5,197 nt of DNA. Origin: an uncultured Bacillota bacterium (GTDB lineage: Bacteria > Bacillota > Clostridia > Oscillospirales > Oscillospiraceae). The notes below the pieces were generated by a model. The model searched no databases. It was not told the DNA's origin and saw only the letters and a list, made by a program, of their open reading frames with translations. This document shows positions 1 to 5,197 of this stretch, piece by piece; position 1 is the first letter of the stretch; the number at the start of each line of letters is the position of its first letter. The DNA lies in assembly GCA_937890735.1 (NCBI GenBank), contig CALACZ010000169.1:1-5197 (forward strand), written 5' to 3'. The position numbers were made by a program, and so were the translations under genes.

Positions 1-19
1 GACAGCCCACCGGGCTGTC
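1..19. terminator. Perfect hairpin at the left edge, possible terminator
   Basis: GACAGCCC (1-8) and GGGCTGTC (12-19) form a perfect 8-bp stem around a 3-base loop. On the plus strand the stem is followed by ATTCAACACC, which has no T-run, so it does not look like a plus-strand intrinsic terminator. On the minus strand any T-run would lie left of the window and cannot be seen. A minus-strand terminator ending the spoIIE transcript, whose stop codon is about 160 bases away, is therefore possible. It could equally belong to an unseen neighbour or be part of a repeat. Confidence 0.4.
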
Positions 20-180
20 ATTCAACACCACGCCGCCGCTTCGCTACCTTGGTCAACAAGGGAAGCCGTGGACTTTCACAAATCCGGCAAACTTGTGCGC
101 ACCCATGCCTTCCCCCAGGGGAAGCCATTTGGATGCTGCAAATCGGTGCTGCCTCAAAAGGAACGGTCAATTATTGTATG
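20..180. other. Non-coding stretch downstream of spoIIE
   Basis: No convincing gene was found here on either strand. Short open frames exist but lack a good ribosome binding site and recognisable protein features. The stretch contains a second small hairpin at about 110-123, with CTTCCC and GGGAAG arms around a four-base loop. It has no T-run on either side, so it is not an obvious terminator. Similar C/G-rich hairpins are often found in intergenic repeats of GC-rich gut Clostridia, but repetition cannot be judged from one window. Confidence 0.45.
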
Positions 181-2181
181 TCATACCGCCGCCCTTGTTC
201 TCCTCAATCGCACCACGGCGGCGCTTCTGTCGTCGTCCGCGCCGCAGGCGGCGACGATGGCTGCCGCCAGCTCACACGGCGGAGCGGACGCGGCGGTGCG
301 GATGGTCTGCTCCGCTGTTTGCTCGTCCGCGCCGTCGCTCACCAGGATCAGCGTCTGCCCGCGCTGGAGCGCGAGCTGGATGCACTGCCCGCGCCGCCCA
401 AGCTCCGCGCTCACGCCGGGCGGCGGCGCAGCCTCGCCGAGCTTGTACACCCGCCGCCCCACAAGCAGGTACGACGGCGCAGCGCCCCATTTGTGCAGCA
501 TCCCCTCGCCGCTTGCAAGGCTGACCTGCAAGAGATCCACGGTCGAAAAGCCGCCGCTCTCGCGCAGAAAATACACGCCGTTCAGCATCCGCAGCGCCTC
601 CGGCGCGCCCATGCCGCTGCAAATGAGCCCTTTTAACAGCTCCGCCGCGGCAGCCGCCTCCCCGCGCGCGGCAGGACCTGTGCCCATGCCGTCGCACAGC
701 AGCAGATAATACCACTCGCCGCAGGTAAAGCTCGCGGCAAGGTCGCCGCAGACGCTGCTGCCGCGCACGCCGCAGGCGCGGAAGCCCTCGTCCGGGGCGA
801 ACGCCGCCGGGGGCGCGTCGGACGCGCCCTGCGCCAGCGCGTGCAAAAACGCGGCAAGGCAGCCATACTGCTCCGCCGTCACGGCGCTCAGCTCCGTCAG
901 GCGGTTCTGATATTGCAGCCGCGCGAGCTGCTCGTCCAGCGCCTGGTTGACCGCGCCGGTAAACTGCTCATACCGGCAGCAGCGCGCGCGGAAAAACGGC
1001 GGCAGATCGTCCGGCTGCATCTTGCCGCGCTGCAAAATGCGCCCCGCCGCGCCGGAAAGGGCGAGGTAGGTGTCCGCCGCGCACGTCTCCCAGCACATCT
1101 CCCAGCCCGTGCAGCCGCGGCAGGCAAGCTCCGCCGCGCGGTCAAATACCGCCGCCGACTGCGGCGCACCCTCCTGCGTGCGCGTGCGTTCCAAAAGACG
1201 GCGGATGCGTCCCAACAGCACGCTCGCCTGCTCCAGACCCGGCGCGGCAGCGGCAGCGCCGTCCGGCGCGTCCGTGTCCAGAACGCGCTCGAGCCGCTGC
1301 GGCAGCAGCAGCGCCAGCACCGCGCCGAGCACAGCCCCCGCCATGCCCGCTATGGCTGCGTCCTGCCGCAAAAGCAGCCACCCGCCGCAGCACGCAAGCA
1401 GAATGACCGCCCGCATGAGGCGCGTTTTGAGCGGCAGCACGCCGCACAGCAGCGCCGCCAGCGCAAAGCACGGCGTGAGCGGTACGGCGCATACGCCCGT
1501 TATGTCCAGCGCCAGCCCCACGAGCGCCGCAGCGCGCAGCGCGTCCGCCCGCCCAAGGCAGAATCCCACCGCCGCCGTGCCGAGCACGACGCTCAGCCGC
1601 ACCCCACCCGGCAGCACCGCAGCCCCGCAGCCCGCGAGCAGACACAGCGCCAGATAAATGCGCGCGCCGCGATGGCGCGATGTGACCGCGTCCGTAAACA
1701 CCCACGCGCTCACGCCCAGCATCCCTACGCGCGCAAAAAAGAGCAGCGTCTCGTCCGGCGCAAAATGCGCCTGCAGCAGCTCCAGAAACTCCACCATGCC
1801 GTACAGCACCGCCGCACTCGCGGGCAAGAACCAGCGCTTGTCGCGCGGCAGCAGCTCCCGGAAGAGGAGCAGCTCCGTCTCGATGAGAAAGCCCGCCGCC
1901 GCTACGCTCAGCGTCTGCGAAAGCCCGTAGAGCAGCGCGTGCGCGCCCACCGCGCCCAGCAGCGCGCACACGCTTGCCGCGCCAAACGGCAGCGCCGCCG
2001 CCAGCGCCAGCCCCAGCGGCAGGCTTCCGCCCGGAAGCCGCACGCCGGACAGCGCCGCGCCCGCGCAGCACGCCAGCGCCCCGCGCACGAGCAGCCCCAG
2101 CGGCGCACTGGCGGCAATGCGCCGCAGCACGCTCCGGCGCGCCGCGCCCAGCTTTTCTTCCAGCAGCGACGACAAGGACAT
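181..2181 (-). CDS. spoIIE: SpoIIE-like membrane-anchored PP2C serine phosphatase
   Basis: This 666-residue protein matches stage II sporulation protein E. In the known family it sits at the asymmetric septum, dephosphorylates SpoIIAA-P to release sigma-F in the forespore, and interacts with FtsZ. Residues 24-295 are very hydrophobic, about ten membrane segments. A middle region (about 300-460) contains a cysteine cluster (C354, C357, C363, C367) ending in CW, a pattern familiar in SpoIIE, followed by a helical stretch. The C-terminal PP2C domain (about 468-660) shows LLCDGMG (D497), FSTVDL (545-550), WGAAPSYL (565-572), LILVSDG (D616) and DD at 650-651, the expected metal-binding acidic positions. 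The usual DDMT is DDRS here. At 666 residues it is shorter than the 827-residue Bacillus subtilis protein, and unusually rich in alanine. The ATG at 2181 has GGGAG nine bases upstream. It is divergent from the CYTH-pncB operon. Family assignment is strong; activity is inferred. Confidence 0.93.
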   Translation of the reverse strand: MSLSSLLEEKLGAARRSVLRRIAASAPLGLLVRGALACCAGAALSGVRLPGGSLPLGLALAAALPFGAASVCALLGAVGAHALLYGLSQTLSVAAAGFLIETELLLFRELLPRDKRWFLPASAAVLYGMVEFLELLQAHFAPDETLLFFARVGMLGVSAWVFTDAVTSRHRGARIYLALCLLAGCGAAVLPGGVRLSVVLGTAAVGFCLGRADALRAAALVGLALDITGVCAVPLTPCFALAALLCGVLPLKTRLMRAVILLACCGGWLLLRQDAAIAGMAGAVLGAVLALLLPQRLERVLDTDAPDGAAAAAPGLEQASVLLGRIRRLLERTRTQEGAPQSAAVFDRAAELACRGCTGWEMCWETCAADTYLALSGAAGRILQRGKMQPDDLPPFFRARCCRYEQFTGAVNQALDEQLARLQYQNRLTELSAVTAEQYGCLAAFLHALAQGASDAPPAAFAPDEGFRACGVRGSSVCGDLAASFTCGEWYYLLLCDGMGTGPAARGEAAAAAELLKGLICSGMGAPEALRMLNGVYFLRESGGFSTVDLLQVSLASGEGMLHKWGAAPSYLLVGRRVYKLGEAAPPPGVSAELGRRGQCIQLALQRGQTLILVSDGADEQTAEQTIRTAASAPPCELAAAIVAACGADDDRSAAVVRLRRTRAAV

Positions 2182-2190
2182 ACAGGTTCA

Positions 2191-2195
2191 CTCCC
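2191..2195 (-). promoter_or_regulatory. Ribosome binding site of spoIIE
   Basis: The minus strand reads GGGAG nine bases before the ATG at 2181. It supports this start codon over internal alternatives. The match to the Shine-Dalgarno consensus is moderate. Confidence 0.6.
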
Positions 2196-2287
2196 AATAT
2201 CTGGTATTCTTGCAGCCATCTTACAACCATCCGTATGCAAAATGCGTCGGGAGCGGTCGCCTGCGGAACACTTTGGCACTTTAGTTC

Positions 2288-2316
2288 TTGCTTCATGGGC
2301 AAAAAACGCGTACAAT
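2288..2316 (+). promoter_or_regulatory. Sigma-A-type promoter for the CYTH-pncB operon
   Basis: TACAAT at 2311-2316 matches the -10 consensus at five of six positions. TTGCTT at 2288-2293 is a weak -35 element (TTG conserved), with exactly 17 bases between them. Transcription would start near 2323, leaving a leader of roughly 26 bases before the CYTH start. No operator dyad or riboswitch fits in so short a leader. For the divergent spoIIE gene I found no comparably good promoter and no clear 0A box in 2182-2348. Confidence 0.7.
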
Positions 2317-2338
2317 AGGAAAAAGAGAACCACACAAC

Positions 2339-2344
2339 GGAGGA
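2339..2344 (+). promoter_or_regulatory. Ribosome binding site of the CYTH gene
   Basis: GGAGGA lies four bases before the ATG at 2349. It is a strong Shine-Dalgarno with slightly short spacing. Together with the ExExK motif at residues 4-8 it fixes the start of the protein. Confidence 0.8.
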
Positions 2345-2348
2345 TACT

Positions 2349-2951
2349 ATGGCAACGGAACTGGAACTGAAGCTCGCGGTAAACGATTTGCACCTGCTCG
2401 ACTGCATCCTGTGCAGCCCCGATGTGCGCAGCCGGATGCACGGCGACTTTACCTATTTGCAGACCGAATCGACGTATTTTGACACGCCCGACGGCAAGCT
2501 CGCCGCGCGGCACTGGGCGCTGCGGCTGAGAAAGCTGGGCACGCAGTCGATCGTCACCGTCAAAACCCCCGGCGAGGGTCTGGCACGCGGCGAGTGGGAG
2601 ACCGAGGCGGAATATCTGGAGGACGCCGTGCCGAAGCTCGTAAAGGACGGCGCGCCGGCAGAGCTGGCGGACATTCTGAACACCGGCGCGCTTGCGCCCG
2701 TGTGCGGCACGAAATTCACGCGCATCCGCGCCATGCTGCATCTGGACGGCTGCGTGTGCGAGCTGGCGGGCGACATCGGCGAGCTCTCGCGCGGGACGCG
2801 CCGCGCGCCGCTGTGCGAACTGGAGCTGGAGCTCAAAGACGGCGAGACTGCGCCGATGCTGGCGTTCGGCAGAGCGCTGGCGGAAAAATTCGGGCTGCGC
2901 GAGGAGCACAGCAGCAAATCCGAGCGCGCGCGGCGGCTCGAACAGGCATAA
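2349..2951 (+). CDS. CYTH-domain protein, probable inorganic triphosphatase
   Basis: This 200-residue, probably cytosolic protein has the hallmarks of the CYTH superfamily, which binds triphosphate groups with metal ions inside a beta tunnel. The signature ExExK is at E4, E6, K8. YFDTPDGKL (43-51), LRLRK (58-62), VKTPG (71-75), ETEAE (84-88), the arginines of FTRIR (122-126), D142 in the GDIGEL strand, and the acidic strand CELELELKDG (156-164) follow in the expected order. The C-terminal SKSERARRL (189-197) resembles YgiF-type inorganic triphosphatases. The length fits a lone CYTH domain without a CHAD domain. Known family activities include tripolyphosphatase, thiamine triphosphatase and class IV adenylate cyclase. 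Tripolyphosphatase is the best guess; the substrate is not settled by sequence. It is the first gene of an operon, with pncB starting 15 bases after its stop. Confidence 0.9.
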   Translation: MATELELKLAVNDLHLLDCILCSPDVRSRMHGDFTYLQTESTYFDTPDGKLAARHWALRLRKLGTQSIVTVKTPGEGLARGEWETEAEYLEDAVPKLVKDGAPAELADILNTGALAPVCGTKFTRIRAMLHLDGCVCELAGDIGELSRGTRRAPLCELELELKDGETAPMLAFGRALAEKFGLREEHSSKSERARRLEQA

Positions 2952-2956
2952 GGAGG
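2950..2956 (+). promoter_or_regulatory. Ribosome binding site of pncB, overlapping the CYTH stop
   Basis: AAGGAGG is a near-perfect Shine-Dalgarno whose first two bases are the last two of the CYTH stop codon TAA. The ATG at 2967 follows after ten bases. The overlap suggests translational coupling of the two genes and fixes the pncB start. Confidence 0.85.
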
Positions 2957-2966
2957 ACCGTCCGAC

Positions 2967-4427
2967 ATGGAGGCAACGAACCAGAAGCTGAACCTGACGA
3001 TGCTCTGCGATTTTTATGAGCTGACGATGGGCAACGGCTATTTTAAGTGCGGCTATCAGGATCGCATCACCTATTTTGACGTCTTTTTCCGCACCGTGCC
3101 CGACGGCGGCGGCTTTGCCATCGCGGCGGGTCTGGAGCAGATCGTGCGCTACATTCAGGACCTGCATTTTTCGGAGGACGACATTGCCTATCTGCGCGGG
3201 CGGGGCATTTTTTGCGAGGAATTTCTGGAGTATCTGCGCGAGTTCCGCTTTACGGGCGACATCTGGGCGGTGCCGGAGGGCACGCCCATCTTCCCGCGCG
3301 AGCCGATCGTGACCGTGCGCGCCCCGGCGGTACAGGCGCAGCTCATCGAAACGTATCTGCTGCTCGCCATCAACCACCAGAGCCTCATCGCAACAAAAGC
3401 CAACCGCGTGGTGCGTGCGGCGAAGGGACGCCCGGTTTTGGAGTTCGGCTCACGCCGGGCACAGGGCGGCGACGGCGCGATCCTGGGCGCGCGCGCGGCG
3501 TTCATCGGCGGCTGCGCCGGCACAGCGTGCACCATCTCCGACCAGCTCTACGGCGTACACGCCGGGGGCACGATGGCGCATTCGTGGGTGCAGATGTTTG
3601 ACACGCAGTATGACGCCTTCCGTGCCTACTGCGAGACGTATCCCGAAAATCCCGTCCTGCTGGTGGATACCTACAACACGCTCAAAAGCGGCGTGCCGGA
3701 CGCCATCCGCGCGTTTAACGACGTGCTGAAGCCGCGCGGGCTCACCAAATGCGGCATCCGCCTCGACTCCGGCGATATGACGTACCTGACAAAAAAGGCG
3801 CGCAAAATGCTCGATGACGCGGGCTGGCAGTCGTGCGAAATTTCGGTCTCGAACTCGCTGGATGAGTACATCATCCGCGATCTTCTGGCGCAGGGCGCGC
3901 AGATCGACCAGTTCGGCGTGGGCGAGCGGCTCATCACCGCGCGCTCCGAGCCGGTGTTCGGCGGCGTATACAAGCTCACCGCCGTGGAGGACGCCGACGG
4001 CACGATCGTGCCCAAAATTAAAATCAGCGAAAATGTGGGCAAGATCACGAACCCGCACTTTAAAAAGCTCTACCGCTTCTTCGGCAGCGACACCGGCAAA
4101 GCCATCGCCGACTATCTGTGCGTGCACGACGAGACGGTGGACGACAGCGTCGATCTCGAAATTTTTGACCCCGAGGCGACGTGGAAGCGCAAAACGGTGT
4201 ATAATTTCACCGCCAAAGAACTGCTCGTGCCCATCTTCCGGCACGGCGAGCTGGTATACGACCTGCCGCCGCTTGCCGAGATCAAGCGCTACTGCGCCGA
4301 GCAGGTGGACACCCTCTGGGACGAGGTCAAGCGCTTTGACAATCCGCATACCTACTATGTGGATCTGTCGTCAAAGCTCTGGCAGATCAAATACGACCTG
4401 CTCAAAAACAATTCCGCAGGAAAGTAA
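2967..4427 (+). CDS. pncB: Nicotinate phosphoribosyltransferase
   Basis: This 486-residue cytosolic enzyme converts nicotinate and PRPP to nicotinate mononucleotide and pyrophosphate, the entry step of the Preiss-Handler NAD salvage route. In characterised members the reaction is coupled to ATP hydrolysis through a phosphohistidine. The N-terminal block LTMLCDFYELTMGNGYF (10-26) and FFRTVPDGGGFAIAAGL (40-56) are typical. EFGSRRAQG (159-167), GTMAHSWV (201-208, H205 a candidate for the conserved histidine), DTYNT (234-238) and RLDSGD (265-270) mark the phosphoribosyl-binding and active-site core. GVGERLITA (317-325) and a C-terminal domain to residue 486 complete a full-length protein, close to the usual size in Firmicutes. 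It is the second gene of the operon and ends 60 bases before a strong terminator. The assignment is firm. Distinction from nicotinamide phosphoribosyltransferase rests on overall similarity to bacterial NAPRTases. Confidence 0.96.
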   Translation: MEATNQKLNLTMLCDFYELTMGNGYFKCGYQDRITYFDVFFRTVPDGGGFAIAAGLEQIVRYIQDLHFSEDDIAYLRGRGIFCEEFLEYLREFRFTGDIWAVPEGTPIFPREPIVTVRAPAVQAQLIETYLLLAINHQSLIATKANRVVRAAKGRPVLEFGSRRAQGGDGAILGARAAFIGGCAGTACTISDQLYGVHAGGTMAHSWVQMFDTQYDAFRAYCETYPENPVLLVDTYNTLKSGVPDAIRAFNDVLKPRGLTKCGIRLDSGDMTYLTKKARKMLDDAGWQSCEISVSNSLDEYIIRDLLAQGAQIDQFGVGERLITARSEPVFGGVYKLTAVEDADGTIVPKIKISENVGKITNPHFKKLYRFFGSDTGKAIADYLCVHDETVDDSVDLEIFDPEATWKRKTVYNFTAKELLVPIFRHGELVYDLPPLAEIKRYCAEQVDTLWDEVKRFDNPHTYYVDLSSKLWQIKYDLLKNNSAGK

Positions 4428-4449
4428 AAACGAAGCCCGGAAAGTGTTC

Positions 4450-4471
4450 TGTTTCCCTTTATAGGGACACA
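4450..4471. repeat. Imperfect inverted repeat between pncB and the recombinase remnant
   Basis: Nine-base arms TGTTTCCCT (4450-4458) and AGGGACACA (4463-4471) pair at eight of nine positions around TTAT. No T-run follows, so it is not a standard intrinsic terminator. Its place beside a large serine recombinase gene makes it a candidate half-preserved attachment site, since such sites are imperfect dyads. That role is inference; it could also be a plain mRNA stem-loop. Confidence 0.35.
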
Positions 4472-4486
4472 AACTGTCACCCCCGG

Positions 4487-4530
4487 TGCGGGAGCGGAAT
4501 TGTCCGCTCCCGCATTTCTTTTGTCTCTTT
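4487..4530 (+). terminator. Strong intrinsic terminator of the CYTH-pncB operon
   Basis: A perfect stem of 12 base pairs joins 4487-4498 to 4503-4514 (core GCGGGAGCGGA and TCCGCTCCCGC) around the loop ATTG. The T-rich tail ATTTCTTTTGTCTCTTT follows on the plus strand. There is no matching A-tract to its left, so it acts mainly in the plus direction. The tail runs into the stop codon of the convergent recombinase remnant. Confidence 0.9.
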
Positions 4531-5197
4531 ATGCCGGGAATGGAATGACCTCGCTCAGTGGCGGGAGCAGCTGCGGCTGCTTCTCATCGGGCTGCATGGC
4601 GCTGTCTACTGTGCCGATGTCCCGGTAAATGATGCGGACAGACTGGCTGGAATTGCGGGAGTATTTTGTTTCCCGTTCACCGACCTCAATGCGCTGGATA
4701 AACAGCCGCAGCAGTTCCGGCGTCAGTGTGTCAATCGTTGCGTACTGTTTTGCCTTTTCAATGAACGCATCCACGTTCGCTTCTTGAGCCTGAAGCTGCG
4801 CCAGACGTTGCTCTTTCTGCGGGATTTGTTTCTCCAGCATACGCTGCTCGTCTGTGTAATCGCCGGAGAACATCCGGTACTGCTCGTCGGTCACGCGTCC
4901 GAGAACATTGTCCTCATAGAGTCGTTTGAACAGCCTGGATAACTCTGCACTTCGCTTTTTCATCGCGTCCAGTTCGCGGAGCACACGGTTCATCTCCCGC
5001 CGCAGTTCGGCGCTGTTCTTCTGGTTGATGTGCTCTGCAAATTGCCGCTCCTTCATTCGGGCAAAATGCGTAACCCGTCGGAGATCATCCAATACGATCT
5101 GCGTGAGTTCGCATTCCCGAATATGGTGCGCAGTGCAGGCAGTTTGCCCTTCTTGCCGTAGGTATAGCACTTGAAATTGTACTCCACCTTCTTCATG
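4529..5197 (-). pseudogene. Large serine recombinase, C-terminal part, frameshifted and cut by the window edge
   Basis: This is the C-terminal end of a TndX/TnpX-type large serine recombinase, the class that excises and inserts conjugative and mobilisable elements. The catalytic resolvase domain and first half of the zinc ribbon lie outside the window. In the upstream frame, 5196-5146 reads MKKVEYNFKCYTYGKKG, the ribbon strand carrying a cysteine. The match then continues one frame over as QTACTAHHIREC. Next comes a coiled coil rich in E, K and R (LRRE..., LSRLFKRLYEDNVLGRVTDEQY, then LEKQIPQKEQRLAQLQAQE), then ELLRLFIQRIEVGERETKYS and IIYRDIG, typical of the DUF4368 C-terminal region. The shift at 5146-5149 equals loss of one base, probably from a G-run. 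The upstream frame then stops at TGA 5055-5053. The GTG at 5170 sits inside the ribbon and is not a real start. GC content is lower than in its neighbours, consistent with transfer. A sequencing or assembly error near the edge could also explain the shift. Confidence 0.85.

Noticed and set aside
20..180. A tRNA or small RNA gene in the non-coding stretch after spoIIE
   Set aside because: No cloverleaf, no GGTTCGAATCC-like T-arm and no promoter-terminator pair could be found on either strand.
49..709. Overlapping plus-strand open frames opposite the spoIIE phosphatase domain
   Set aside because: All are compositionally skewed shadows of the PP2C coding strand, where the DGMG and SDG motifs are read cleanly.
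841..2370. A 509-residue plus-strand open frame opposite spoIIE
   Set aside because: Its translation is a low-complexity run of R, Q, A and H with no family signature. It is the antisense shadow of GC-rich spoIIE codons, which rarely give stops on the opposite strand.
1908..3377. A 489-residue minus-strand open frame spanning the intergenic region and the CYTH gene
   Set aside because: It overlaps three well-supported features, including the promoter region, has no recognisable domain, and fits antisense shadowing in GC-rich DNA.
3450..4349. A 299-residue minus-strand open frame opposite pncB
   Set aside because: The plus strand carries a full-length conserved enzyme here. The antisense translation has no recognisable motif and no ribosome binding site of note.
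5140..5155. Programmed -1 ribosomal frameshifting in the recombinase
   Set aside because: The sequence at the shift (AAG AAG GGC AAA) is not a canonical X-XXY-YYZ slippery heptamer, and related recombinases are read in one frame. A base loss or sequencing error is simpler.
4529..5170. Treating the recombinase fragment as an intact 213-residue gene starting at GTG 5170
   Set aside because: The GTG lies within the zinc-ribbon motif of a larger protein whose upstream part is visible in another frame to the window edge. No ribosome binding site supports this start.

Overview
The window looks like part of a GC-rich, endospore-forming member of the Clostridia, possibly an Oscillospiraceae/Ruminococcaceae-type gut anaerobe. 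This is an inference from three things: a spoIIE homologue (found only in endospore-forming lineages and their relatives), strongly G/C-ended codon use across the first 4.4 kb, and a TndX/TnpX-type large serine recombinase of the kind common in gut Clostridia. The species cannot be named from the sequence.

Layout. Positions 1-180 are non-coding. They hold a perfect hairpin at the left edge and a second short C/G-rich hairpin. Positions 181-2181 (minus) encode a SpoIIE-like membrane-anchored PP2C phosphatase. A 167-bp divergent intergenic region (2182-2348) carries a good sigma-A-type promoter for the plus-strand genes. Positions 2349-4427 (plus) form a two-gene operon: a CYTH-domain protein (probable inorganic triphosphatase or related phosphohydrolase) and nicotinate phosphoribosyltransferase (pncB). 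A strong intrinsic terminator closes it at 4487-4530. From 4529 to the right edge, on the minus strand, lies the C-terminal part of a large serine recombinase. It has visibly lower GC content and carries a frameshift at 5146-5149.

How the parts work together. SpoIIE would act at the sporulation septum, dephosphorylating SpoIIAA to activate sigma-F. It is transcribed away from the operon and shares only the intergenic region with it. The CYTH-pncB pair is tightly spaced, with the pncB Shine-Dalgarno overlapping the CYTH stop codon, so the two are probably co-transcribed and translationally coupled. PncB feeds nicotinate into NAD synthesis using PRPP, and ATP hydrolysis in the known family. A phosphohydrolase partner acting on a polyphosphate by-product is plausible but unproven. 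The recombinase remnant marks one end of a mobile element inserted just downstream of the pncB terminator.

I see no convincing new biological system. The most useful observations are the frameshifted recombinase with a possible attachment-site dyad beside it, and the CYTH-pncB pairing.
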